Positions 1 to 5,260 of a stretch of 5,489 nucleotides of DNA are shown piece after piece; position 1 is the first letter of the stretch, and each line of letters begins with the position of its first letter. The notes below the pieces were generated by a model. That model was not told where the DNA came from. It saw nothing but the letters and a program-made list of their open reading frames with translations, and made no database searches. The position numbers and the translations under genes are program-made. This DNA is from DATJJW01 sp035491935 (GTDB lineage Bacteria; Pseudomonadota; Alphaproteobacteria; ATCC43930; CGMCC-115725): contig DATJJW010000081.1 of the NCBI GenBank assembly GCA_035491935.1, forward strand, positions 1 through 5,489, in the 5' to 3' direction.

Positions 1-471
1 CTGGAAACCTCGCTGCGCTTCGCCACCATCGGCAGCCTCATGCAGCTGTCCGGCGGCATCACCTCCGGCTTCCTGATCGACCGGCTGGGGCGGCGCCGGA
101 TGTTCTGCATCGCCTTCTTCGGCGCCAGCACGGCGCTTATCGTGCTGTGGTATCTGGGCGTCTCCTCCGTCCTGCAGTTCATGATCTGCAGCGGCGTCGC
201 CTATTACTTCGCCGGGCTGTCGGTGCTGGGCGTCTATCTCTACACGCCGGAAATCTATCCGACGCGCGCCCGCGCCTTCGGTACATCGCTGGGCACCGCC
301 TGGTTGCGCCTGGCCTCGATGGTCGGGCCGATGATCGTCGGCTTCTTCGTGGGAAGCGGCATCGGCACGGTGTTCCTGGTCTTCGCCGGTTTCGCTCTGG
401 CGGCGGGCATCACCGTGCTGTTCTTCGCTATCGAAACGGCCGGCAAGCCGCTCGAGGAAATCTCACATTAG
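1..471 (+). CDS. MFS transporter, C-terminal part (5' end outside the window)
   Basis: This is the last 156 residues of a major facilitator superfamily permease of the inner membrane, open at the left edge of the window and ending in TAG. Residues 23-33 (GFLIDRLGRRR) fit the MFS loop signature G-x3-D-R-x-G-R-R, and its position suits the TM8-TM9 loop. Hydrophobic segments follow at about 34-52, 57-80, 95-115 and 118-142. PEIYPTRAR at 83-91 and the tail ETAGKPLEEI are typical of the sugar-porter, SV2 and aromatic-acid-type MFS branches, where equivalents read PE-x-YPT-x-x-R and PET-x-G-x-x-LEE. The substrate cannot be read from this half. The gene converges on the small membrane protein gene and shares a hairpin with it. 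Family assignment is secure; the substrate is unknown. Confidence 0.9.
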   Translation: METSLRFATIGSLMQLSGGITSGFLIDRLGRRRMFCIAFFGASTALIVLWYLGVSSVLQFMICSGVAYYFAGLSVLGVYLYTPEIYPTRARAFGTSLGTAWLRLASMVGPMIVGFFVGSGIGTVFLVFAGFALAAGITVLFFAIETAGKPLEEISH

Positions 472-496
472 GAATATAATCGGGTCTTCTGAAACG

Positions 497-530
497 CGTC
501 ATGGCCGGGACGCGCGTTCCGGCCATGACG
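497..530. terminator. Strong hairpin between convergent genes, likely bidirectional terminator
   Basis: CGTCATGGCCGG (497-508) is perfectly complementary to CCGGCCATGACG (519-530). One G-T wobble and two more pairs extend this to a 15-bp stem with a GCGC loop at 512-515. It lies 25 bases after the stop of the MFS gene (+ strand) and 25 bases after the stop of the small membrane protein gene (- strand), which is where a shared terminator would sit. Neither side has a real T-run (GTATGATATA follows on +, CGTTTCAGAA on -). It may therefore work as a weak intrinsic terminator or as a 3'-end stabilising structure. Confidence 0.6.
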
Positions 531-555
531 GTATGATATAAGGCGTTTGGCCGGC

Positions 556-687
556 TCAGATCAGCTTGATCAGGATGGCTACGACGATGACGATCAGGCC
601 GACGCCGCTCAGCAGCCGGTTCGTGCCGCTCATCAGGTTGTCGCCGAGGAAACGGGAAAACAGGGCATCGCCGCATTCGGGGGTCAT
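556..687 (-). CDS. Small single-pass membrane protein of 43 residues, unknown function
   Basis: This ORF of 43 codons plus TGA starts at ATG 687. A Shine-Dalgarno AGGAG lies at 694-698 with a 6-base spacer, and a good sigma70-like promoter lies further upstream (724-752). The N-terminal half (about 1-23, beginning MTPECGDALFSRF) is polar to amphipathic with one Cys at position 5. Residues about 25-43 (LLSGVGLIVIVVAILIKLI) form one transmembrane helix that runs to the C-terminus, with only one Lys near the end. No signal-peptide cleavage site is evident; a tail-anchored or simple single-span inner-membrane protein is the likely form. The gene has its own hairpin downstream (497-530), so it looks monocistronic. 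I do not recognise the family. Promoter, SD and terminator together make chance unlikely, but no homology can be tested here. Confidence 0.65.
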   Translation of the reverse strand: MTPECGDALFSRFLGDNLMSGTNRLLSGVGLIVIVVAILIKLI

Positions 688-723
688 GGAAGGCTCCTGG
701 GCATGAATATCGGAAGGCGGCCG

Positions 724-752
724 CTTATCGCGCGGCAGCCTGTCCAGGTCAA
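724..752 (-). promoter_or_regulatory. Sigma70-like promoter of the small membrane protein gene
   Basis: On the minus strand, TTGACC (-35, 747-752; 5 of 6 to consensus) is followed after exactly 17 bases by GATAAG (-10, 724-729; 4 of 6). This predicts a transcript start near 717 and a leader of about 30 bases before the ATG at 687. A short inverted repeat, GCCGC/GCGGC (720-724 and 732-736), brackets the -10 region and could be an operator or chance in GC-rich DNA. The site sits just after the stop of the aspartoacylase-family gene, so the small gene need not depend on read-through. Confidence 0.5.
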
Positions 753-762
753 GGGGGCGAGG

Positions 763-1725
763 TCAGGGACATCCCAGATGTCGGCCGAGGCGGACGGCGG
801 TCTGGCCGGGCGCCGGCTTCTCCGCCGGCATGATCAGCAGGCAGTCATCATAGGGGGTGGCAACCACGCGCTCGCCGTCATGGGCGATGACCGTGCCGGC
901 GGCCGCGATCGTCTCCAACCCGCGGAACGGCCGTGTGAAGGCGAAATGCGGGCTCTCGACCGTCACGGTTTCGGTGACCTGGACGACCGGCAGCACTGCG
1001 CAATTGGTGCCTGGGGCCGATTCATACGGCAGGTGTTCGGCGCGGTAATCCGCCGCCATCAACCCCAGCCCATCGAGGAAACGCAGCGCCGTCTCCCGCG
1101 CGACGGCGGCAGCGGCTTCGGCCCAGTGCTGGCCGCATTCGGCGAGGAGCGCCACAGGGGCGGCGTCGGCATCGTCGAACGGCCCGTAGTCGCGCAGGCG
1201 CTTGCCGGCACTGTGCCCGCCATCCAGCACCAGCATGCCCGGCAGCCCCAGGCGCTGCGCCAATGCGGTGGCCTTGCGATGCCGCCCGGCCAGGATCAAG
1301 GGCGGTGCTTCATGCAGCATGGAATGAAGGTCGAGCAAATAATCCAGGCCTGCGAGCAGCGGGCGCAGGCGCCGGGCACGCTCACGCTCGACCGATTGCT
1401 CGGGACCGTCGAGCAGGTTCTCGTCCCAGATCCGGTTCATGTCCTCGTCGACGAAGCGTGCCTTCAACGGCCAACTGGGCGTATAGCGGGCGAAGGCGGC
1501 GACATTGGCGAAGACCAGCAGCACCTCGCCCATGACCGGGCGGAAGCCGGTGCGCAACAGGAAGCATAGCGTCTCGGCGCCGCAGGGTTCGTTGCCGTGG
1601 ATGAGGGCGGTGATCATGACCCGGGGACCGGGCCGGCCGCTTTCCAGGCGCCTGGCCCATGGGATGCCGGTGTTGCCCAGGCGATATTCCGAGATGCTGG
1701 GCGGTGTCCTGACCTGCCATGCCAT
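763..1725 (-). CDS. Succinylglutamate desuccinylase/aspartoacylase-family zinc deacylase
   Basis: This 320-residue protein of the AstE/AspA family (M14-like carboxypeptidase fold) is predicted to remove an acyl group from an N-acyl amino acid in the cytoplasm. Zinc ligands are visible as HGNE (His43, Glu46) and DLHS (His134). The substrate-binding DMNR (Asn97, Arg98) corresponds to DLNR of aspartoacylases, and Glu196 in LLAECGQH is the likely general base. Length matches AstE (about 320). The open frame extends upstream to 1839, but that start would overlap the argE-like gene by 88 bases. ATG 1725 has GGAAG seven bases upstream and gives the family's usual N-terminus. It follows the argE-like gene after 26 bases and is probably co-transcribed. 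Substrate candidates are N-succinylglutamate, N-acetylaspartate, or N-acetyl-diaminobutyrate as for DoeB; no other ast or doe genes are in view, so I leave the symbol blank. Confidence 0.85.
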   Translation of the reverse strand: MAWQVRTPPSISEYRLGNTGIPWARRLESGRPGPRVMITALIHGNEPCGAETLCFLLRTGFRPVMGEVLLVFANVAAFARYTPSWPLKARFVDEDMNRIWDENLLDGPEQSVERERARRLRPLLAGLDYLLDLHSMLHEAPPLILAGRHRKATALAQRLGLPGMLVLDGGHSAGKRLRDYGPFDDADAAPVALLAECGQHWAEAAAAVARETALRFLDGLGLMAADYRAEHLPYESAPGTNCAVLPVVQVTETVTVESPHFAFTRPFRGLETIAAAGTVIAHDGERVVATPYDDCLLIMPAEKPAPGQTAVRLGRHLGCP

Positions 1726-1751
1726 GACGGCGCTTCCCGGAAGCCCTGGGA

Positions 1752-2921
1752 TCAGAATAACGGCCGGTCCTGATCCATCCGGTCGACCAGCCGGTCCATG
1801 AACGCCTCGCATTGGACAATCTGGTCCAGCTCGATCCATTCATCGGGCTTATGTGCCTGGACGATGTTGCCGGGGCCGCAGATCACCGTCGGGATGCCCG
1901 CCGTCTGGAAGGCGCCGCCCTCCGTGCCATAGCTGACCGTGCCGGTGCCGTTGGCGCCGGTGAGGTGCTGGACCAGGCGTACGATGCCGGCATCCTCGGG
2001 CGTGGCCAGCGCCGCCATGGCGGAGATCTCGTGGAAATCGATCGCGGCCTCGTCGGTCACCGCTTTCATCTCCGGCAGCAGGCGGCGGGCCGCCTCGAAG
2101 ATCTCCTGCATCAGCGGATCGGAATCATGGCCGGGCAGGTTGCGGATCTCGAACAGGAATTCCGCATGCTTTGGCACGATGTTGAGTGCGGTGCCGCCGA
2201 TGACACGGCCGGTATGCACGGTGGTGTAGGGCGGAACATATGCCGGATCGAATGGCCCTTCGTTGCGGAAGCGCCGTGCCATGCCCTTCATGTAGGCAAT
2301 CAGCTCGGCTGCGGCCTCGACCGCGTTGGCCCCCTCATGGGCCAGCGCCGAATGGCATTCATGACCATGGACTTCGCAGCGGATCGAGCGTTTGCCCTTA
2401 TGGCCGGTGATCGGCTGCATCGAGGTCGGTTCGCCGATGATGCAGGCCAGCGGCTTGACCTCGCGGCGTTCGAGCTGGGCGATCAGATGGCGCACGCCGA
2501 GGCAGCCCACCTCCTCGTCGAAGGTGAAGGCCAGATGCACCGGCGGGCCGCTGCGCTTGGCGACGAAAGCCGGAGCCTTGGCCAGCATGACGGCGAGGAA
2601 GCTCTTCATGTCGGCGACGCCGCGACCGAACAGCTTGGATTGCCGCTCGGCGACGGCGAAAGGATCGCTGCTCCAGTTCTGGTCGTCGACCGGCACGACA
2701 TCGGTATGGCCGGAAAGGCAGATGCCGCCCTGCCGGTCGTCGCCTATGGTCGCGAACAGGTTGGCCTTGGTGCCGGTTTCGTCGTGGCTGAGCTCGCAGG
2801 CGACGCCTAGCTGGTCGAGATAATCGCGGACGAAATCGATGAGCGCCAGGTTGCTTTCCCGGCTCGTGGTGTCGAAGCCCACCAGGCGGCGGACCAATTC
2901 CCTGCTGCCCATGCCCGCCAT
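1752..2921 (-). CDS. argE: Acetylornithine deacetylase (ArgE-type M20 metallopeptidase)
   Basis: The product is predicted to hydrolyse N2-acetyl-L-ornithine to ornithine and acetate (arginine synthesis), or to act on a related N-acyl amino acid. It is a cytoplasmic di-zinc enzyme of the M20/ArgE/DapE family. In the 389-residue form, SGHTDVVPV carries His72 and Asp74, GRGVADMKSF carries Asp104, FDEEVGCLG carries Glu136-Glu137, GEPTSM carries Glu163, and AHKPDEW carries His357; the metal and catalytic set is complete. The middle part, about 170-285, fits the dimerisation domain. ATG 2921 is preferred over an in-frame start at 2966 because GAAGAGAG precedes it at a suitable distance and the length matches ArgE (about 385). 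It lies 107 bases after nadK and 26 before the aspartoacylase-family gene. Many alphaproteobacteria use the ArgJ acetyl cycle instead, so a catabolic or salvage role is a real alternative. Confidence 0.88.
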   Translation of the reverse strand: MAGMGSRELVRRLVGFDTTSRESNLALIDFVRDYLDQLGVACELSHDETGTKANLFATIGDDRQGGICLSGHTDVVPVDDQNWSSDPFAVAERQSKLFGRGVADMKSFLAVMLAKAPAFVAKRSGPPVHLAFTFDEEVGCLGVRHLIAQLERREVKPLACIIGEPTSMQPITGHKGKRSIRCEVHGHECHSALAHEGANAVEAAAELIAYMKGMARRFRNEGPFDPAYVPPYTTVHTGRVIGGTALNIVPKHAEFLFEIRNLPGHDSDPLMQEIFEAARRLLPEMKAVTDEAAIDFHEISAMAALATPEDAGIVRLVQHLTGANGTGTVSYGTEGGAFQTAGIPTVICGPGNIVQAHKPDEWIELDQIVQCEAFMDRLVDRMDQDRPLF

Positions 2922-2982
2922 ATCGGTCTCTCTTCGCGATTGCAAAAAGCCAGTATGGCGATTCATTCAGGCCCTGAACAGG

Positions 2983-3017
2983 CCCAAGGGCCAACAGACC
3001 CCAAGAGCCGACAGTCC
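2983..3017. repeat. Degenerate 17-bp tandem repeat between nadK and argE
   Basis: CCCAAGGGCCAACAGACC (2983-3000) and CCCAAGAGCCGACAGTCC (3000-3017) match at 15 of 18 positions with a period of 17 bases. Partial copies flank them, since ACAG-ended units also occur at 2970-2980 and 3016-3023. The outer arms GGCCCTG (2970-2976) and CAGGGCC (3021-3027) are perfect inverted repeats, so a transcript could fold the whole block. It fills most of the 107-base spacer after the nadK stop and upstream of argE. It may be a degenerate repeat, a regulator site or an attenuating or terminating structure; no T-run is present. I see only a weak promoter candidate for argE here. Confidence 0.45.
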
Positions 3018-3028
3018 CAACAGGGCCG

Positions 3029-3820
3029 TCAGCTCTCGAACTGCTCCTTCAGCACCCGCTCCTGGAGATTGTATTCCCGGTCGAACAGCAGGTGCAGGGT
3101 GACGTCGCAATTCTCCAGCACCTTGACGTGCGTGACGTCGCGCACCTCGGTCGAATCCGCGACCGCGCTGCCCGGACGCTTGGCGCATTCCAGCATCTCG
3201 AACTCGACCACCGCCTTGCGCGGCAGGATGGCGCCGCGCCAGCGCCGGGGACGGAAGGCGCTGATCGGCGTCAGCGCCATGACGCCGGCGCTCAACGGGA
3301 TGATCGGTCCATGGGCGGAGAAGTTATAGGCGGTGCTGCCGGCCGGGGTCGCCAGCATGATGCCGTCGCACATCAGCTCCGGCATGCGGCGGACGCCGTC
3401 GATATCGATGGCGATCTTGGCGATCTGCCGCGTCTGGCGCAGCAGCGAGACCTCGTTGACCGCCAGCGCCCGTATCCGGCGCCCATCGATGCAGGTCGCT
3501 TCCATCTCCAGGGGATGCAGCTGCACCGTCTCGGCCGTGGCGACGCGCTCGGCCAGCCCGTCGAGCCGGTAGTCGTTCATCATGAAGCCGATCGTGCCGC
3601 GATGCATGCCGAAGATCGGCACGTTATGGCCGATATAGCGGTGCATCGTCTCCAGCATGAAGCCGTCGCCGCCGACCGCGACGATGACGTCGGCCTCGTC
3701 CGGCGGCACATGCGGATTACGCGCCTTCAGCTCGGTCAGCGCCGTCTGGGCGAGATCCGCCTCGGAGGCGACGATAGCGATCTTGGTGGCCGCCACGGTC
3801 TTCAGCGAGGCGTCAGCCAC
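3029..3820 (-). CDS. nadK: NAD kinase
   Basis: The product phosphorylates NAD to NADP with ATP in the cytoplasm and is the essential source of NADP(H). Visible motifs in the 263-residue form are GGDG at 50-53 (phosphate and nucleotide binding, with the catalytic Asp), HRGTIGFMMN at 73-82, the NE pair at 122-123 in AVNEVSLLR, and DGIMLATPAGSTAYNFSAHG at 152-171, which binds NAD. The length fits the short alphaproteobacterial NAD kinases. The start codon is GTG at 3820, whose sequence GTGGCTGA also contains the moaA stop, so the two genes overlap by 8 bases in different frames. There is no clear Shine-Dalgarno, which suggests re-initiation after moaA. A second GTG at 3796 would give 255 residues and cannot be excluded. 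Confidence 0.93.
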   Translation of the reverse strand: MADASLKTVAATKIAIVASEADLAQTALTELKARNPHVPPDEADVIVAVGGDGFMLETMHRYIGHNVPIFGMHRGTIGFMMNDYRLDGLAERVATAETVQLHPLEMEATCIDGRRIRALAVNEVSLLRQTRQIAKIAIDIDGVRRMPELMCDGIMLATPAGSTAYNFSAHGPIIPLSAGVMALTPISAFRPRRWRGAILPRKAVVEFEMLECAKRPGSAVADSTEVRDVTHVKVLENCDVTLHLLFDREYNLQERVLKEQFES

Positions 3821-4820
3821 CGGTGACGCTCATATGGCGCGGCACGGCGGGGTTCGTGTGGCGGCGGTCGATGATGAAGTCATGTCCTTTGGGCTTGCGC
3901 GATATCGCCTCGGCGATGGCGCTGTCGAGCGCCACGTCCTCGCCGATGCCGGTATAGGGGTTGGTGCGCATGACGGCGCGGAGATCGGCCGAATCCTCCT
4001 GGCCCAGGCACATATAGAGCATACCGGTGGCGGTCAGCCGGACCCGGTTGCAGCTTTCGCAGAAATTATGGCTGAGCGGGGTGATGAAGCCCAGGCGGCC
4101 TCCGGTTTCCATGACATCGACGTAACGCGCGGGGCCGCCGGAGCGATGCGCACTGTCTTGTAACGTCCAGCGCTTCTCCAGATCGGCGCGCACGACCGAG
4201 AGCGGCAGATATTGGGCGAGGCGGGTATAATCGCCCATCTCGCCCATCGGCATGGTCTCGATCAGGGTGAGTTCGAAGCCGCGTTCGCCGCACCAGTGCA
4301 GCATGCGGTCGATCTCGCCGTCATTGATGCCTTTGAGCGCCACCATGTTGATCTTGATGCCGAGGCCGGCGGCTGCCGCCGCCTCGATGCCGTCGATGAC
4401 CGGGCCGATCTTGCCCCAGCGGGTGATGGCGGTGAAGGTCTCGGGATCGAGCGTGTCGAGCGAGACATTGACCCGGCGCACGCCTGCATCGACCAGTTCC
4501 TGCGCATATTTGCTCAGCTGGCTGCCATTGGTGGTCAGTGTCAGTTCATCCAGCGCGCCCGAATCCAGGTGCCGCGCCAGCTGTCGTACCAACCACATGA
4601 TGTTGCGGCGCACGAGCGGCTCACCGCCGGTCAGCCGCAGCTTGCGCACGCCGTGGTGCACGAAGGCGGTGGCCAGCCGATCCAGCTCCTCCAGCGTCAG
4701 CACTTCCGCCTTCGGCTGGAAGGTCATGGTCTCGGCCATGCAATAGACGCAGCGGAAGTCGCAACGATCCGTAACCGAAACGCGAAGGTAGGTGATATGG
4801 CGGCCGAAAGGATCGATCAT
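3813..4820 (-). CDS. moaA: GTP 3',8-cyclase MoaA (radical SAM, molybdenum cofactor step 1)
   Basis: With MoaC, MoaA converts GTP to cyclic pyranopterin monophosphate, the first step of molybdenum cofactor synthesis. The 335-residue protein shows the radical SAM cluster C-x3-C-x2-C at Cys20, Cys24 and Cys27 (CDFRCVYC). The SAM-binding GGEP is at 65-68, and the MoaA-specific second 4Fe-4S site C-x2-C-x13-C is at Cys254, Cys257 and Cys271. Arg259 and Arg261 in NRVRL belong to the GTP-binding arginine motif. The chain ends in GG, the conserved C-terminal tail of MoaA. The start MIDPFGRHITYLR fits the family, but the ATG at 4820 has no good Shine-Dalgarno. A short upstream ORF ending in an ATGA overlap may supply the ribosome. 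The 3' end overlaps nadK. moaC and other moa genes are not in the window. Confidence 0.96.
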   Translation of the reverse strand: MIDPFGRHITYLRVSVTDRCDFRCVYCMAETMTFQPKAEVLTLEELDRLATAFVHHGVRKLRLTGGEPLVRRNIMWLVRQLARHLDSGALDELTLTTNGSQLSKYAQELVDAGVRRVNVSLDTLDPETFTAITRWGKIGPVIDGIEAAAAAGLGIKINMVALKGINDGEIDRMLHWCGERGFELTLIETMPMGEMGDYTRLAQYLPLSVVRADLEKRWTLQDSAHRSGGPARYVDVMETGGRLGFITPLSHNFCESCNRVRLTATGMLYMCLGQEDSADLRAVMRTNPYTGIGEDVALDSAIAEAISRKPKGHDFIIDRRHTNPAVPRHMSVTGG

Positions 4821-4843
4821 GACTTCAATATGTTCGCGGGCAT
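4817..4843 (-). CDS. Possible 8-codon leader ORF overlapping the moaA start
   Basis: ATG at 4843 opens a frame reading MPANILKS and then TGA at 4817-4819. The stop and the moaA start share the bases ATGA. AGGA lies 3 bases before the ATG, which is closer than ideal. moaA itself has only a poor Shine-Dalgarno, so coupling through this minicistron would make sense. No codon bias or repeated regulatory codons are seen, and ATGA overlaps arise by chance fairly often, so this is tentative. Confidence 0.25.
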   Translation of the reverse strand: MPANILKS

Positions 4844-4908
4844 CTTTCCTAGCAAGCGGCGTCGCGTGGGATGCCGCCCTGTGCCTGCCGCGCGCCTTTA
4901 CAATATAT

Positions 4909-4938
4909 ATAATACGCTTTTCTCACGAGAGCAGTCAG
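4909..4938 (-). promoter_or_regulatory. Candidate promoter for moaA-nadK
   Basis: On the minus strand, CTGACT (-35, 4933-4938; 4 of 6) and TATTAT (-10, 4909-4914; 5 of 6) are 18 bases apart. They lie in the only strongly AT-rich patch of the window (4897-4924). The predicted transcript would start near 4902 and have a leader of about 80 bases before moaA. The -35 overlaps the last codons of the DUF3553 gene. The leader can form a modest stem between 4856-4862 and 4872-4878; I see no recognisable molybdenum cofactor riboswitch. Confidence 0.4.
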
Positions 4939-5144
4939 AGCGAAGGCAGCTCATCCTCGGAAATTTCGCGCAGCTGGATCACCTCGGCATTGATGACCCG
5001 TTTGCCGGCATGTTCGAAATTGACCGTGATCGTGGTGCCGATCGCCGACTGCACCTGACCGACGCCCCAATCCGGCTGGGCCGGATGGGCGACCCAGGCG
5101 CCGGGCGCCAGGGAGATGCCCGGGATGAAATCGTTACCCATCAT
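4935..5144 (-). CDS. DUF3553 domain protein
   Basis: This is a small soluble protein of 69 residues. The core, about residues 14-51, reads PGAWVAHPAQPDWG, then VGQVQSAIG, then TVNFEHAGKRVI. This is the DUF3553 pattern as I remember it (W-V-x-HP-x2-PDWG-x-GQVQS ... NFEHAGK). The short beta-rich segments resemble SH3- or Tudor-like folds such as those of CarD and the PcrA/UvrD tail, so contact with RNA polymerase or a nucleic acid partner is conceivable, but that is inference. The tail (52-69) is acidic. Two adjacent ATGs (5144, 5141) follow GAGGAAGGAG; the second is only 4 bases from GGAG, and the first is 7 from GAGG, so either may be used. It diverges from chpT and precedes moaA by 114 bases. 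Confidence 0.85.
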   Translation of the reverse strand: MMGNDFIPGISLAPGAWVAHPAQPDWGVGQVQSAIGTTITVNFEHAGKRVINAEVIQLREISEDELPSL

Positions 5145-5197
5145 GCTCCTTCCTCGAAACCCTCCGGCTTTCGCTCTTGGGTCCCGTAAGGGGTTTC

Positions 5198-5225
5198 ATG
5201 CTAAAGCTTTTGCGCCGACCGGCAA
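5198..5225 (-). promoter_or_regulatory. Weak candidate promoter for the DUF3553 gene
   Basis: On the minus strand, TTGCCG (5220-5225) and TAGCAT (5198-5203) are 16 bases apart, about 55 bases before the DUF3553 start. Both boxes match the consensus only moderately. The -35 box lies inside the hairpin at 5215-5237. No full CtrA box (TTAA-N7-TTAA) is present in the divergent spacer. Confidence 0.25.
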
Positions 5226-5237
5226 GCCTGCCGTCGG
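5215..5237. other. Bulged hairpin in the chpT/DUF3553 divergent spacer
   Basis: CCGA-C-CGGCA (5215-5224) pairs with TGCCG-TCGG (5229-5237), giving 9 base pairs with a single bulged C at 5219 and an AGCC loop. It ends 23 bases before the chpT ATG, so it would lie in the chpT leader if transcription starts upstream of it. It could be an operator, a leader structure or chance; there is no T-run, so a terminator is unlikely. Confidence 0.4.
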
Positions 5238-5260
5238 GAGAGGCATTTCGGGGGAAGAGC

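Noticed and set aside
428..676. Minus-strand ORF of 82 codons overlapping the small membrane protein gene
   Set aside because: It runs in another frame through the terminator hairpin into the end of the MFS gene and gives an Arg/Pro-rich product without a good ribosome site. The 43-codon frame has the signals.
547..1569. Long + strand ORF of 340 codons
   Set aside because: It lies antisense to the aspartoacylase-family gene and the small membrane protein gene, is rich in Arg, Gln, Gly and Ala with no recognisable motif, and has no ribosome site. It is a GC-driven shadow.
1726..1839. N-terminal extension of the aspartoacylase-family protein to 358 residues
   Set aside because: It would overlap the argE coding region by 88 bases and has no ribosome site; the internal ATG at 1725 fits the family start.
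1812..2810. Long + strand ORF of 332 codons
   Set aside because: It is antisense to the argE gene, whose full metal-ligand set is intact. The antisense product has low-complexity composition and no domain.
3092..3826. + strand ORF of 244 codons
   Set aside because: It is antisense to nadK, with an Arg-, Asp- and His-rich product typical of reverse-strand frames in GC-rich genes.
4212..5189. + strand ORF of 325 codons
   Set aside because: It crosses moaA, the promoter region and the DUF3553 gene on the opposite strand. These have clear family motifs, so this frame is a shadow.
5145..5260. CtrA-binding box in the chpT spacer
   Set aside because: No TTAA-N7-TTAA, nor even a single TTAA half site, was found on reading the spacer.
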